Program-made: the position numbers and the translations under genes | Shown here: in pieces, positions 42,352 through 52,310 of the stretch | Layout: every line of letters starts with the position of its first letter | Position numbering within the stretch: position 1 is the first letter of the stretch | Notes under the pieces: model-generated | The model's input: only the letters and a program-made list of their open reading frames with translations | Databases searched by the model: none | Told to the model about the DNA's origin: nothing | Assembly: GCA_021849805.1 (NCBI GenBank) | Contig: JAJZSL010000004.1 | Location: 1-64,000 of the forward strand | DNA: 64,000 nt | Origin: a bacterium | GTDB taxonomy: Bacteria > Verrucomicrobiota > Verrucomicrobiia > Chthoniobacterales > UBA6821 | Direction of reading: 5' to 3'

Positions 42352-44014
42352 ATCGATCGATGAGATTGAGACGTCTTCCAAGAAGAGTTCCATGTTGTAA
42401 GTTTTCTCCAGAACAATCTTCCAGTGGCAGACTAATAATAAAACGTGGAACTCTCTTCTGCATCTGCTCGATTGTGAGGTTGGCCTGATAGTCGTAGGGG
42501 ATTAATGTTTGCGCTCCAGGTAAGAGAAAACGGTACGATTCCTCACGAGCATTAAAGTTGACTGGAACCCAAAGGCGTTTTTGAGTGGCAAGCTTTTTAG
42601 CTGCTTCATCGAAATGTCCCAACGGCCCATCAAATGGCCATAGAAAACATGCATAGCAGAGGTAGAGAAGCATGATGGCAGGGAGTACACTCAAACGTGT
42701 CCAGGATGGCTCTAAAAGCCCTAGGAATCCGCAAACTATTGTAATAGTAAGAATGATCCAATAACTCAGAGGATAGTGATAATTGCTCCAAGAAGGATTG
42801 GCTAAGTAGTGCTCTAATAGAAGAGCCAAACCACCTAGCCCCATAGCAATGATTATCACAGCAAGAAGGCTGAGCATAAATACCCAACGTGGTATCTTTT
42901 CCCAAGAAAAGGCTAGAAGTAGCGCTAGCGCCGGCATTCCTAGGAGAAGATAACGCTCATCTCGCTGATTGGGCAAAGAGAAAACTAAGAAAATAGCTAT
43001 GACCCAGATCCAGAGTTCGCGCTCTTGCTCTCTCCATGAGGAACGTTCTCTCCATCCCAAGAAAAAAAGAGTCACTAGAGCTGGAGCGAGTAATCCTGCA
43101 TTGAGTGGGTAAGCAATCACGTTGCGCCAAATACTAGAATTTCCAAAGAAAAAGTTGATGAGATAATGACTTTCTCCTGCGTCAAATTTTCCTAAATTTT
43201 CTTTGAGAACAAAGTGTTTGAAAATCGATTGAGGATGGGGGTCTAAAACAAACCAAAGACTGAAAACAACAAGAGCACTCCCTCCTAGAAGAGCTATTTT
43301 ACTAAGGCTAATAATAGTGGTCTTACTGAAGTGATTACTTTGTTCTTGCAGAAACCACCAGCATAGGGTCAATAGCGGAGGAGCAACTAACGTGAATGAT
43401 TTATAGAGCAAACCAATACCAAGGAGGATCCCAAGAGAGAGAAAGACCCTCCAAGAGGAGGATCGCCTCTCTGGCCAGAGGAGAAAAAAGAAGCAAGGAA
43501 GGGAAAGCCAAAAAATTTCTGGAGCACTAGTAAGAAAACAACGCCCATAACGAAAAATACCGAAGAAGCTCAAAAATAGAAGTGCGGCTAGTAAGCCTGT
43601 TTCTCTTCGATGCGTTATCTTCATTCCACTCACTCCCAGAAGAAAAGCTATTAGAAGTGTGTAGAGAACACTTGGCCATCGTAGATTAAAAAGTGTCCAA
43701 TCCTTCGTGCCAGAGGTAGAGAGAATTCCTTGCCAGAAAAGGAGTGGTGGTTTTGTATTTTCTAATCGTGCAATAGGTGATTGCAAAGGGAGCCAGTGGC
43801 CGCTTTGAGCAGTAGCTCTTGCAATTTGAGCATAGAGGAGCTCATCCCCATTAGTTGCAAGATGATCGCTCCCCAATCCATAAAAATAAACGATGAGAGA
43901 GAGAAGAGCTGTCAGCGAGTAAATAAGAAGCGAATGATTGCTAGAGCACTCAAGCAAGCTAGGAGATTTTTTTTTGCCTAGGCTCTCTAAATCATTGGAA
44001 TTAGTAGTGATCAT
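42227..44014 (-). CDS. ArnT-like membrane glycosyltransferase (GT-C, PMT family)
   Basis: 595 residues, about 11-12 membrane helices. The first periplasmic loop has the GT-C signature around NGDELLYAQIARATAQSGHWLPL with the Asp-Glu pair, then KPPLLFWQ. Later landmarks are FLSFFGIFRYGRCFLTSAPEIFWL and FSLPNQRDERYLLLGMPALALL. Such enzymes take sugars from lipid carriers and add them to lipid A, glycans or proteins outside the membrane. The substrate is unknown. A MITE sits 26 bases upstream of its ATG, in or near the promoter. Confidence 0.85.
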   Translation of the reverse strand: MITTNSNDLESLGKKKSPSLLECSSNHSLLIYSLTALLSLIVYFYGLGSDHLATNGDELLYAQIARATAQSGHWLPLQSPIARLENTKPPLLFWQGILSTSGTKDWTLFNLRWPSVLYTLLIAFLLGVSGMKITHRRETGLLAALLFLSFFGIFRYGRCFLTSAPEIFWLSLPCFFFLLWPERRSSSWRVFLSLGILLGIGLLYKSFTLVAPPLLTLCWWFLQEQSNHFSKTTIISLSKIALLGGSALVVFSLWFVLDPHPQSIFKHFVLKENLGKFDAGESHYLINFFFGNSSIWRNVIAYPLNAGLLAPALVTLFFLGWRERSSWREQERELWIWVIAIFLVFSLPNQRDERYLLLGMPALALLLAFSWEKIPRWVFMLSLLAVIIIAMGLGGLALLLEHYLANPSWSNYHYPLSYWIILTITIVCGFLGLLEPSWTRLSVLPAIMLLYLCYACFLWPFDGPLGHFDEAAKKLATQKRLWVPVNFNAREESYRFLLPGAQTLIPYDYQANLTIEQMQKRVPRFIISLPLEDCSGENLQHGTLLGRRLNLIDRFNAQETKAMMLGNIAPYLFHQDLLIEEGTSSPSLPDLKSHR

Positions 44015-44040
44015 CTGTTGCTTGTTTTTATTGTTTTATG

Positions 44041-44198
44041 GTCAAATTACTTAGAAATGATAGGAAATGGACTTGCTCTTTTTTAAAAAATGCAGCGTTC
44101 TCCTCCCATCACCTTATCGTTGGGATAGCGCTCGGTCTTCGGCCTTGCCTTTTTTAAAAATCTCTGCATTTTCTCCTGTAATTTCTAAGTAATTTGAC
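44041..44198 (-). mobile_element. 158-bp MITE-like repeat, copy 3 (inverted)
   Basis: It has the same termini and length as the copies at 3691 and 38324, with the interior on the opposite strand (GATAGCGCTCGGTCTTCGGC). It lies between lptD and the ArnT-like gene, just upstream of the latter. No clear target duplication flanks it. Confidence 0.88.
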
Positions 44199-44373
44199 GA
44201 TATCGATGAAGAAAGGTACTCCATCAACGTTGCTCTTCTCTTTAAGAAGGGAGTCTCCTGTGGGCTAGGTTTTTGAAATCGTGCATGATGTTCTCATAGT
44301 GAAGTGATTTTTGGCCCTCCTCTTAAGGAAAAATTTTTCCAATTGATAACCTTTTCATGGGAGAGATGATCGT
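44199..44373. other. Intergenic, no gene
   Basis: A perfect 14-base palindrome (GGAAAAATTTTTCC) lies at about 44329-44342, some 30 bases after the lptD stop. It is AT-rich and not a classical terminator. Nothing else was recognised. Confidence 0.35.
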
Positions 44374-46881
44374 TTAGTTCCCAGGCACAAGAGGATTTGC
44401 TGTAGAGCCAGAAGGAGCATTAGCAGTAGGTGCATTCAAGTGGAAAGGCATAGTCACATCGGGAGCATCCTTGAGTGTGCAAACAATGATAGCACCATAT
44501 TGAGTGAGGTTTCCTTGAGTAGGAGTGCCTTGGTTATTGCGCACATCAGCTCCAAAGGAAATGATCCAACTAGAGAGATCCCGATTGATTAAGTAGCGTT
44601 GATAGAGAATGCTATTACCAGGCGCATAGCCGCTGGTGGTCACTCCATTAGCTGCCACTGATTCATTAAGGTTGTAGAGCTGAGTAGCACTGAGAGACCA
44701 GTGATCATTGAGCTTCCATTGGAGTGAGAGAGAAGGTTGATTTCCACTCATTCCATTGTAATTATTGATATAGGCGCTCCCCACCCAGATTTGGAACCAA
44801 CGTGCAGGCATGATGTCAAATTGCAAATTCAATTCACTAAATCCTTCCGAGGTCATCGGAACCTGAGAGTCGAGACGAAAAGCTAGCCAGTTTATGGGAT
44901 TAAAAGTGAGTCGATTATTAAAATTAGAAACCGATCCATTACGGTAAGGATTCACGCCATTAATATCCATGAAACTATCAATATAAAACCAATCGTGTGT
45001 TCCGTCATCGCGACGTGTTTGCAAGCGATTACGAACTCCTAAACGCATGATAGTCCAACTATCAATAGTATCGATGGCTGCAAATTGAGGAAAATCGAGT
45101 GGTTGAAGTTGTGTTGAACTAGGCTGATATCCTGATTTGGTGCGATTGTTCACACCGTTGGGAATATAGCGGTCAAACTGAAAAACTTGATCAACACTTG
45201 GGCCTCCAGCATAAACATAGGAGAGATTACCATAGGGTTGAAGCACATGACGGAGTCCATCAAGTCCTAGGGCACGTGATTGAATTCCTTCAAAATTACG
45301 AGCAATTTTAAAAGAACTCTCCAACCCTGTATTAAAAATAGGACGCACTATTGTTCCGCCCCAATCCAGTGTATTAGCAAGCGTTCCTGTTGTGACTCCA
45401 TTAGTAACAAGAGGGCTATTGGGGAATGTTGTTATTTCTCCATTGGTATTCAAATAGTCACCACCATGATTGTAAGCGGTTACTCTCATGCCAACTTTGG
45501 GGACCAGAGAGAGCCATCCAAAAAGTGTTTGGGGTAAGCTAAGTTGGTGAAAAGTATCAAATCGAGTGGCATTGTAGCTAGAAGGCGTTTGATAATTGGG
45601 ATAGTTTGTTGAGTTAACAGCAAAGCTACGCTGCAGCTGCCCAAGGGAGGTATTACCATCATAGAAGAGAGGAAGGCCAAAAAGTGGCGTTTCATTGAAA
45701 TCGGCAGCAAGCTCCGGTAAGCGCTCCGTTGTTTCTTGAAAGTTGTTCATTTGCCATCGTGTCACCAGGGAGAGCGTGGAGTCATCATTACGCTGCATGA
45801 GAGTAATATTATTATCAGGCTGAGGATTGTAAGCATTCTCATTGGGATAGTAATTTTGCATGAAGGTGAAGTCACTTAGCTTGGTGAGATCTGCTGTCGC
45901 ATAAAGATCGTCAGTAAGGTAAAACTTCTGAGTCACTGTTAAACGGTAGCGTTCAATGAAGTTGCCCGAAGTTGGATTGATGATGCGCTGTTGCCCAGGA
46001 GCATTATTCATGTTGGGATTACCATCCCAGGCATAGTAGGAGAGAATGGATCCTCTGTTTTCATCATTTTTCCCAAATTTATTTTCTACATCCAACCCCA
46101 TAGCATAACCTCGTAGGGAGCGGTAGTCAGAGTGAATACGAGTTAGCAAATGATCCTCCGTACCAATAGGGTAAAGATAGGAAGCAAGGAGATAACCACC
46201 CCATGTGCTATCATATCCAGGCTGAATCTGAATTCCCGACTGCTTAAGACTTGCATACATATAGGGAAGCCATAGAACAGGTACCTTTCCAACATAGATC
46301 GTTGTATTTAAGAAAATAATGCGATCTTTATCATAAATACGCATGGTTTTAGAACGTACCCCCCAATCGGGATTGGAGGAATCTGAGGTTGTTAAGAAGG
46401 AGCCGTGTGTTCGAAATTCTTTTTCTGAGAGAGAATGAAAGCTCAACGTGCGAAATTTTAGAGGAGTAAGCCCTCCCTGAGACTCAAGTCCTCGAATTGT
46501 TTTTGTTTCCAAATTATAGAGTAGACGCTCTCCGGAAAATAAATTGTTCGCATGATAAATGCGCACATGACCGACGAGTAGTACATCGCGTGTTTCCGAA
46601 TTATACTCTGCTCTATCAGCATAAATACTGACTCCGCCACTATGGATTTGAACATTATCTTGGGCAAAAGCGATGCCATTTTCAAAATGCGTATTCCCAT
46701 CAGCAGTGATTTCAACAGCTCGGCCACTACTAGAATGCTCACGAGAGTCTGCAAGTTGAGAGTTTAGAGAACTCTCTACTACTTCTTGGGCAGGAAGAGT
46801 AGTGATGATGACAAAAAAAGAAACCCAATAGAGAAGCAGCTTTTCAAATGAGCGAAAAATATGGGGAATGGAAGCAAACAA
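44374..46881 (-). CDS. lptD: LPS-assembly outer-membrane protein LptD
   Basis: 835 residues. A signal-like N-terminus (LLLYWVSFFVIITTLPAQE) is followed by an OstA/LptA-like domain (EITADGNTHFENGIAFAQDNVQIHSGG; ADRAEYNSETRDVLLVGHVRIYHANNLFSGERLLYNLET). The beta-barrel then runs to the C-terminus, with the LptD feature IYVGKVPVLWLPYMYASLKQSGIQIQPGYDSTWGGYL and a later ADLTKLSDFTFMQNYYP. It inserts LPS into the outer leaflet. The start must be a TTG at 46881, since a stop lies two codons upstream and no ATG precedes the signal; no Shine-Dalgarno is seen. The cysteines used for disulfides in E. coli LptD are not obvious. Confidence 0.9.
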   Translation of the reverse strand: MFASIPHIFRSFEKLLLYWVSFFVIITTLPAQEVVESSLNSQLADSREHSSSGRAVEITADGNTHFENGIAFAQDNVQIHSGGVSIYADRAEYNSETRDVLLVGHVRIYHANNLFSGERLLYNLETKTIRGLESQGGLTPLKFRTLSFHSLSEKEFRTHGSFLTTSDSSNPDWGVRSKTMRIYDKDRIIFLNTTIYVGKVPVLWLPYMYASLKQSGIQIQPGYDSTWGGYLLASYLYPIGTEDHLLTRIHSDYRSLRGYAMGLDVENKFGKNDENRGSILSYYAWDGNPNMNNAPGQQRIINPTSGNFIERYRLTVTQKFYLTDDLYATADLTKLSDFTFMQNYYPNENAYNPQPDNNITLMQRNDDSTLSLVTRWQMNNFQETTERLPELAADFNETPLFGLPLFYDGNTSLGQLQRSFAVNSTNYPNYQTPSSYNATRFDTFHQLSLPQTLFGWLSLVPKVGMRVTAYNHGGDYLNTNGEITTFPNSPLVTNGVTTGTLANTLDWGGTIVRPIFNTGLESSFKIARNFEGIQSRALGLDGLRHVLQPYGNLSYVYAGGPSVDQVFQFDRYIPNGVNNRTKSGYQPSSTQLQPLDFPQFAAIDTIDSWTIMRLGVRNRLQTRRDDGTHDWFYIDSFMDINGVNPYRNGSVSNFNNRLTFNPINWLAFRLDSQVPMTSEGFSELNLQFDIMPARWFQIWVGSAYINNYNGMSGNQPSLSLQWKLNDHWSLSATQLYNLNESVAANGVTTSGYAPGNSILYQRYLINRDLSSWIISFGADVRNNQGTPTQGNLTQYGAIIVCTLKDAPDVTMPFHLNAPTANAPSGSTANPLVPGN

Positions 46882-46942
46882 TTCTTAGAAGAGGGTTAAT
46901 AACAATCTCAGTTCAAGTTCAAAAGCATGACAGAAGTGATTA

Positions 46943-47623
46943 TTATTGGGAACCGCCATGGCGAATATCTTCAGCACTGAGAGCAAAAACAACATCTTCG
47001 GCAATATTAGCTGCATGATCTCCAATACGCTCTAAGCAACGACTAATAAAAATCAGATTTAAGTAGATGGGGATTTTGCTTGAGTCATCTTGCATTTTGA
47101 GGATGAAATATTCATTGACTTCCTTATTGAGGCGGTCGAGTTCTTTATCTTGAGTTTTTACCTTTAAGGCTAGAGACTCATCTTCTTCTGTGTAAGCACG
47201 TAGAGCATCATCAAACATCGCCATGGCAAGATGAACGACTTTATCGAGTTCATGGACACCAAGGACCTCGGGATGTTCATTGATCTTACGTGCGCGGCGA
47301 GCAATATTGACTGCTTGATCAGCGATACGTTCAATATGTGCTCCTATTTTCATCGAAGAGATCACATAGCGCAAATCAGAGGCGACCGGTTGAAAGCGGC
47401 TCATAATGGAGAGTCCTTCCCGATCAATCTGCATTTCAAGGAAATCAATTTCTTCATCATCAGCAATCGTATTATTACAGAAGTCATCATCACGTTGAAA
47501 AAGACCAGCAATCGCATTCTGAAAATTATCTTTAGCACGTTGTGCAATAAGAATAATGCTATCATGGATATGATCTAGCTTCTTGGTAAATGGAGTGAGA
47601 ATATGGGAGCGTGAAAAGGCCAT
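46943..47623 (-). CDS. phoU: Phosphate-specific transport regulator PhoU
   Basis: 226 residues, two three-helix PhoU repeats. Typical text: LTPFTKKLDHIHDSIILIAQRAKDNFQNAI, DEEIDFLEMQIDREGLSIMSRFQPVASDLRYVISSMKIGAHIERIADQAVNIARRA-like, and later PIYLNLIFISRCLERIGDHAANIAEDVVF. It links Pst transporter state to phosphate signalling. It is the last gene of the pstSCAB-phoU operon, 84 bases after pstB. No PhoR/PhoB genes lie in the window. Confidence 0.95.
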   Translation of the reverse strand: MAFSRSHILTPFTKKLDHIHDSIILIAQRAKDNFQNAIAGLFQRDDDFCNNTIADDEEIDFLEMQIDREGLSIMSRFQPVASDLRYVISSMKIGAHIERIADQAVNIARRARKINEHPEVLGVHELDKVVHLAMAMFDDALRAYTEEDESLALKVKTQDKELDRLNKEVNEYFILKMQDDSSKIPIYLNLIFISRCLERIGDHAANIAEDVVFALSAEDIRHGGSQ

Positions 47624-47707
47624 AGGACTAGTTTTTGGTTAGAGTTGCAGAAGAAGAGGAGGAAATATGGAGAAAAAAGTGCTACCAGTTAAAAGACTCA
47701 CCGAGAA

Positions 47708-48529
47708 TCATCCAAAGCGTCCAGTGATATAATCTTCGGTTTCCTTTTGGATGGGGGCTGTAAAAATTTTACTTGTCCGAGCAAATTCAATGAGTCTTCC
47801 AAAATTAAAAAAAGCCGTCATGTCTGAAACACGGCTTGCTTGCTGCATGCTGTGAGTGACGATGATAATGGTGAATTCTTTTTTCAATTCGACAATGAAT
47901 TCCTCTATTTTAGCAGTCACAATGGGATCAAGAGCGGAGCATGGTTCATCCATGAGGATAATCTCAGGTTGGTTAGCAATAGCACGTGCAATGCAAAGAC
48001 GTTGCATCTGACCTCCTGAGAGCCCTAAAGCACTTTCACTCAGTCGATCCTTTACTTCCTCCCACAGGGCAACAGAACGCAGAGAGCGTTCTACTGTTTC
48101 ATCCAGAAGAGTGCGATTAGTATGTCCCATAATACGAAGAGGAAAAACGACATTTTCATAAATAGATCGAGGAAAAGGATTCGATTTTTGAAAGACCATG
48201 CCGATGCGTCGTCGTAGAGCAATGACTTCCAGAGAAGGATCAAAGATACTCCTCCCATCGATAGCGATATCACCTTCGTAGCGAACCTTAGGGATCAATT
48301 CATTCATGCGATTAAAATTACGAAGCAAGGTCGACTTGCCAGAACCAGAAGGCCCAATGAAAGAGATGATTTTCTTGGCAGGAAGATCGAGGTTGATATC
48401 AAAGAGAGTCTGTTTTTTTCCGTAAAAAAAATTGAAATTGCTAACTTTGATAAAAGTCTTAGGAGGTGACTTCGGTGAGTGGACTTCTCCAGTAGAAGCG
48501 TGATGATGATGGGAGTTCTGTTGCTTCAT
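47708..48529 (-). CDS. pstB: Phosphate ABC transporter ATP-binding protein
   Basis: The ATG at 48529 is chosen because it overlaps the pstA stop as ATGA; the longest frame adds seven residues. After a His-rich leader ([13 protein letters not shown]), the ABC domain has [14 protein letters not shown], the PstB-typical [12 protein letters not shown] and [16 protein letters not shown], signature [16 protein letters not shown], Walker [13 protein letters not shown] and switch [10 protein letters not shown]. It supplies energy for phosphate uptake with PstA and PstC. Confidence 0.97.
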   Translation of the reverse strand: MKQQNSHHHHASTGEVHSPKSPPKTFIKVSNFNFFYGKKQTLFDINLDLPAKKIISFIGPSGSGKSTLLRNFNRMNELIPKVRYEGDIAIDGRSIFDPSLEVIALRRRIGMVFQKSNPFPRSIYENVVFPLRIMGHTNRTLLDETVERSLRSVALWEEVKDRLSESALGLSGGQMQRLCIARAIANQPEIILMDEPCSALDPIVTAKIEEFIVELKKEFTIIIVTHSMQQASRVSDMTAFFNFGRLIEFARTSKIFTAPIQKETEDYITGRFG

Positions 48530-49410
48530 GAAAGTTTTTTGCGTAGACAATAGTGAGTGAGAATATTTGTTCCTGTTACCATCGCTACTAGTACAAGAGA
48601 AGCTGTCCAGGCCATTTGAACTTGATGATGATAAGGGAGAGCTGAAAAATTATAGATGAGAACAGAAAGAGAAGCCGTTGGTTCCAGGAGCGAGTGAATC
48701 CAATATTGACTAAAGAGTGCTGTAAAGAGAATAGGAGCTGTCTCTCCTGCAGCACGTGCCACAGCGAGCATGATACCCATGATCATGCCAGGTAGTGCTT
48801 CCGGTAAGACGACACTCCAAATAGTTTGGAAGGGGGTGGCTCCGAGTCCATAGGCGGCATTGCGGTAGGAAGAGGAGACATCAAGTAATGATTGTTCAGC
48901 AGTAATAAAAATAGTGGGTAACATCAAAATAGAAAGAGCAACTCCACCAGCAAGAGCTGAAAATTGGCCTGTTTTCAGTACAACAAGAGCAAAGGCAAAA
49001 GCACCACAAATGATCGAGGGGATTCCTGCTAGAAGCTTTCCAACAAAACGAATAAGAGAAGCTAAGAGTGTATCCCCAGCATACTCATGAACAAAAATAG
49101 CTCCTAAAATTCCAATTGGCGCCGAGAGCAATGTTCCAAGAGTAACCATGGTTAACGTTCCTACAATGGCATTGCCGAAACCTCCTCCCTGAAGTCCTGG
49201 AGCAGGGGGAAGCTGTGTGAAGAGAGAAAAACTTAGGAGCGGAAGCCCTTTTCTAAGTAATAAATAGAGCAGTGAGAAGAGAGGAATCAGTGTCACAAAG
49301 GAAAGAAGGATGCAAAATGTTGTGAACAATTGATTGCAGAACAAGCGTAGAAAAGCTGTTTTTCTCTTTTCCATAGAGAAAAAATGATCGTGTTCTATGC
49401 TATTTTTCAT
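48526..49410 (-). CDS. pstA: Phosphate ABC transporter permease PstA
   Basis: 294 residues, six membrane helices. The permease coupling region is [61 protein letters not shown]-like, with the family's GETAP. An N-terminal cytoplasmic stretch precedes the first helix. It overlaps pstC by ATGA and pstB by ATGA, so the three are translationally coupled. Confidence 0.95.
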   Translation of the reverse strand: MKNSIEHDHFFSMEKRKTAFLRLFCNQLFTTFCILLSFVTLIPLFSLLYLLLRKGLPLLSFSLFTQLPPAPGLQGGGFGNAIVGTLTMVTLGTLLSAPIGILGAIFVHEYAGDTLLASLIRFVGKLLAGIPSIICGAFAFALVVLKTGQFSALAGGVALSILMLPTIFITAEQSLLDVSSSYRNAAYGLGATPFQTIWSVVLPEALPGMIMGIMLAVARAAGETAPILFTALFSQYWIHSLLEPTASLSVLIYNFSALPYHHQVQMAWTASLVLVAMVTGTNILTHYCLRKKLS

Positions 49411-50345
49411 CGTGGAGTACCTCCTCCCAGGCTCTTTTGAGTGCTACGCAGAATGACTGCTCCTAAAATATTCGTCCCAAGTGTTAGGATAATAAGGAGG
49501 AGTGCTGCATACATGAGAGCATTGATTTGGAGACCATCTGCTTCGGAAAATTGGTTGGCCAGCAGTGCTGAAAGAGTATTAGAAGGAGAAAAAAGAGAGA
49601 GAGGAAGCCGTTGGCTGTTTCCAATGAGCATGGCCACAGCCATGGTTTCTCCCATAGCTCGTCCTAGAGCTAAAATGCTTGCAGCTACAATGCCAGGAGC
49701 AGCACATGGAAGAAGAACACGAAAAATGGTCTCCCAACGAGTAGCTCCTAGAGCATAGGCCCCTTCTCGTAGGGTTGCTGGAACGGCAGCTAGAGAAGCT
49801 CGTGTGATGGCAGTAATTGTTGGAAGAACCATCAGCGAGAGAACCAGGCTCGCTGTAAGTAGAGAGTTTCCATACACAGGACCATGGAGAAAAGGAATCC
49901 AGCCCCCATACTTTATCATGATGGCACCTTTCTCTCGAATCAAAGGTACAAGTATAAAAATACCCCAGAGTCCATAGACCACACTGGGCGTTGCTGCTAG
50001 CATGTCGATAATCGCGCGCATCATTTGACGCAGCAGTGGAGGCAGAAAATTCTCACTGAGAAAAAGTGAAACTGCCAGTCCTAGAGGTAAGGCTAGGAGA
50101 AGTGCTAGAAGACTACTGACGGCTGTTCCAACAAGCATGGGAAGCACACCGTAGAGATCACGATTAGGACGCCATTGAGAACTAGTCAAGAAGCTCCATC
50201 CAAAGCGATGGATCGCTGGCATGGCTTCTATAACGATTTCAATAATAATGAGTCCAAGTAAGAGAACAATGGTAAGGGCTCCTAAAAAGCAAAGAGCACG
50301 AAAATAATCTTTTCTGAAATACTTGTTTTGTAGAAAGGAAATCAT
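49407..50345 (-). CDS. pstC: Phosphate ABC transporter permease PstC
   Basis: 312 residues, six helices. PstC hallmarks are FGWSFLTSSQWRPNRDLYGVLPMLVGT, MLAATPSVVYGLWGIFILVPL, and the coupling loop REGAYALGATRWETIFRVLLPCAAPGIVAASILALGRAMGETMAVAMLIGN-like. Forms the channel with PstA. Follows pstS after 81 bases. Confidence 0.95.
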   Translation of the reverse strand: MISFLQNKYFRKDYFRALCFLGALTIVLLLGLIIIEIVIEAMPAIHRFGWSFLTSSQWRPNRDLYGVLPMLVGTAVSSLLALLLALPLGLAVSLFLSENFLPPLLRQMMRAIIDMLAATPSVVYGLWGIFILVPLIREKGAIMIKYGGWIPFLHGPVYGNSLLTASLVLSLMVLPTITAITRASLAAVPATLREGAYALGATRWETIFRVLLPCAAPGIVAASILALGRAMGETMAVAMLIGNSQRLPLSLFSPSNTLSALLANQFSEADGLQINALMYAALLLIILTLGTNILGAVILRSTQKSLGGGTPR

Positions 50346-50426
50346 TGAAATTTTCTAAAAAAATAGTAGAGCCATCACTGCAGCGTCATTGAGGAGGTAG
50401 AAGCTTTAAGAAGAGCAAGGAATCAT

Positions 50427-51467
50427 CTACTTGTCGCTTGATGATTGGATTTGTTCTAAAGATTGCAGAGATTTTTTTTCGACAGGATCAGGAAGGGGAA
50501 GATAGCCTAGAGAAGTCGATAATGATTGACCTTGCGTAAGTGCATAAGAGAAAAACTCCTTCAATGCCTTGCTTTTTTCAGCAGGATAACTCTTCCTTAG
50601 GATCATCCATGTAAAACCAGTGATAGGATAATCGTGAATACCTCGTGGATCAGGATTAAAACCATTTTCTTGATGAAGAAAATCACTATGGAGTAGAGCT
50701 TCGGAGCCAGCTTGAGGAGAAGCAGTAATCATGCTTCCAGCTTTATTTTCTAGTTCAGCCATAGCTAGATGATTATTTTTTGCAAAACCATATTCTACAT
50801 AGCCAATGGCTCCACTGGTTCCCTTAATAAGCGAGGTCACTCCATCGTTGCCTTTGCCAGCAATCCCAACAGGCCATTTAACTGATCTTCCAGAACCAAC
50901 CTGATTCTCGAACTCGGCACTCATAGTAGCCAAATGTTCTGTAAGCAGTGAAGTGGTACCACTTCCATCAGAACGTGTAATAACTGTAATTGGAAGAGAA
51001 GGGAGAGGAACACCAGGGTTGGAAGCCATAATGCGCGGATCATCCCACTGGACGATTGTTCCAAGAAAAATTCCACTGTAGGCTTCTCGACTGAGCTTCA
51101 GTTCCTTGATATTGGGAAGATTATAAGCTAGTACGATCATTCCAGCACTCAGGGGAATCATCAGAAGATTACCATGATTTTTTTCTATTTCTGTGCTCGT
51201 GAGAAGAACATCACTAGCACAAAAATCAGTTAGTCCTTTGGTAAAATTCACAATGCCTGCGCCACTGCCAATACCTTGGTAGTTAACTAAAATATCGGGA
51301 TGAGACTTTCCAAATTCAGAAGCCCAACGAAGATAGAGAGGAGCTGGGAATGTCGCTCCTGAACCGTTAAGGGTCGTAAGAGCAAGAGTAGAGCGTGTTC
51401 CTAAGAAAAGAGCGAGCAAGCTCAAGAGCATTCTCATCCAAGAGGAAGAAGAACTATTTTTTTTCAT
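50427..51467 (-). CDS. pstS: Phosphate-binding periplasmic protein PstS
   Basis: 346 residues. The signal peptide covers about residues 1-29 (MLLSLLALFLGTRSTLAL). Phosphate-site motifs: LNGSGATFPAPLYLRWASEF, YQGIGSGAGIVNFTKGLTDFCASDVLL, VITRSDGSGTTSLLTEHL, KGNDGVTSLIKGTSGAIGYVEYGFA. It captures phosphate for PstCAB. First gene of the operon; no clear Pho box was seen in the 68 bases upstream. Confidence 0.96.
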   Translation of the reverse strand: MKKNSSSSSWMRMLLSLLALFLGTRSTLALTTLNGSGATFPAPLYLRWASEFGKSHPDILVNYQGIGSGAGIVNFTKGLTDFCASDVLLTSTEIEKNHGNLLMIPLSAGMIVLAYNLPNIKELKLSREAYSGIFLGTIVQWDDPRIMASNPGVPLPSLPITVITRSDGSGTTSLLTEHLATMSAEFENQVGSGRSVKWPVGIAGKGNDGVTSLIKGTSGAIGYVEYGFAKNNHLAMAELENKAGSMITASPQAGSEALLHSDFLHQENGFNPDPRGIHDYPITGFTWMILRKSYPAEKSKALKEFFSYALTQGQSLSTSLGYLPLPDPVEKKSLQSLEQIQSSSDK

Positions 51468-51535
51468 AAAATTGTTTTGATAAAAGATAAAACCAAAAAG
51501 TCATGTTAGCTAAAGAGTAGCTTTGATGCCAAGCC

Positions 51536-52234
51536 TCATCGCTTCTCTCTCCAAGCAATCGTACGATAACGTCTTGAGGCCAGTTCTTCAGCTTCTTTGA
51601 GAAGTCGTGGATCTTCTTGCTCCAGGGTCACTTTGGTAGAGAGGCACGCTGCTAGGGAGAGAAAGAATTTCTGTCTCCAAGAAGAATCATCAACTAATGG
51701 TCTTTGATATTCATGAGGAAGGCGTAAGCTTCCTTGATAGAGCAAGCTTCCAGCATGGCGTCGCTGAGCTCCTCCTACAATTTTTTTATCTCCAAGCATA
51801 ATATCATAGAGCGCAGGTGAGAGGAAACAAGCATCACCTCTTCTGACATGCTGTTCTGTGAGCAGAGAAGCTGGAATGTTCCAATCATGCAATATCTTCA
51901 CGATCATGGAGTGGAGCTGTTGATAGAAATGAAGAGGAGAGAGCATGCTAGTACGCTCTTGAGAAGGCAAGAGGAGAGAGAATGTCCAATCACCATCATG
52001 GTCCAGAGAGCCACCTCCACTAGAGCGACGCACAAGTTGATGTCTAGGAAATAGAGATTTTACTCTGTTATATTCTTGAAAATAGCCAAAAGTTACCCAA
52101 GGATTTTTCCAGCAATAAGAACGAAGTAAGGGGGAAGAGTGTTTTGTTAGGAGAAGATCATCTAAAGCCATCTGCTCTGGACCTTCTAAGGGAGTCGAAG
52201 AGAAAAGAAGAGCAAGATTAGTAAGAAGAAGCAT
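51536..52234 (-). CDS. Lipoate-protein ligase A-like (BPL/LplA domain) protein
   Basis: 232 residues of the biotin/lipoate ligase fold. LVRRSSGGGSLDHDGDWTFSLLLP corresponds to the RR-x-GGG loop, and MLGDKKIVGGAQRRHAGSLLYQGSLRL carries the catalytic lysine and the QG-S motif seen in LipL/LipM-type octanoyltransferases as well as LplA. The separate C-terminal LplA domain is absent. It could act as a ligase needing a partner or as an octanoyl/lipoyl transferase. It begins 76 bases after the solute-binding gene, same strand. Confidence 0.78.
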   Translation of the reverse strand: MLLLTNLALLFSSTPLEGPEQMALDDLLLTKHSSPLLRSYCWKNPWVTFGYFQEYNRVKSLFPRHQLVRRSSGGGSLDHDGDWTFSLLLPSQERTSMLSPLHFYQQLHSMIVKILHDWNIPASLLTEQHVRRGDACFLSPALYDIMLGDKKIVGGAQRRHAGSLLYQGSLRLPHEYQRPLVDDSSWRQKFFLSLAACLSTKVTLEQEDPRLLKEAEELASRRYRTIAWREKR

Positions 52235-52310
52235 AATAAGGAGAATACGGTTAAAACATGATCCCAGGTAATATTACTGCAAGGTCATGGAAGAAATCCC
52301 ATCTCAAACT

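Noticed and set aside
51468-51535. Pho box before pstS
   Set aside because: No pair of CTGTCAT-type direct repeats is found, though the operon is otherwise standard.
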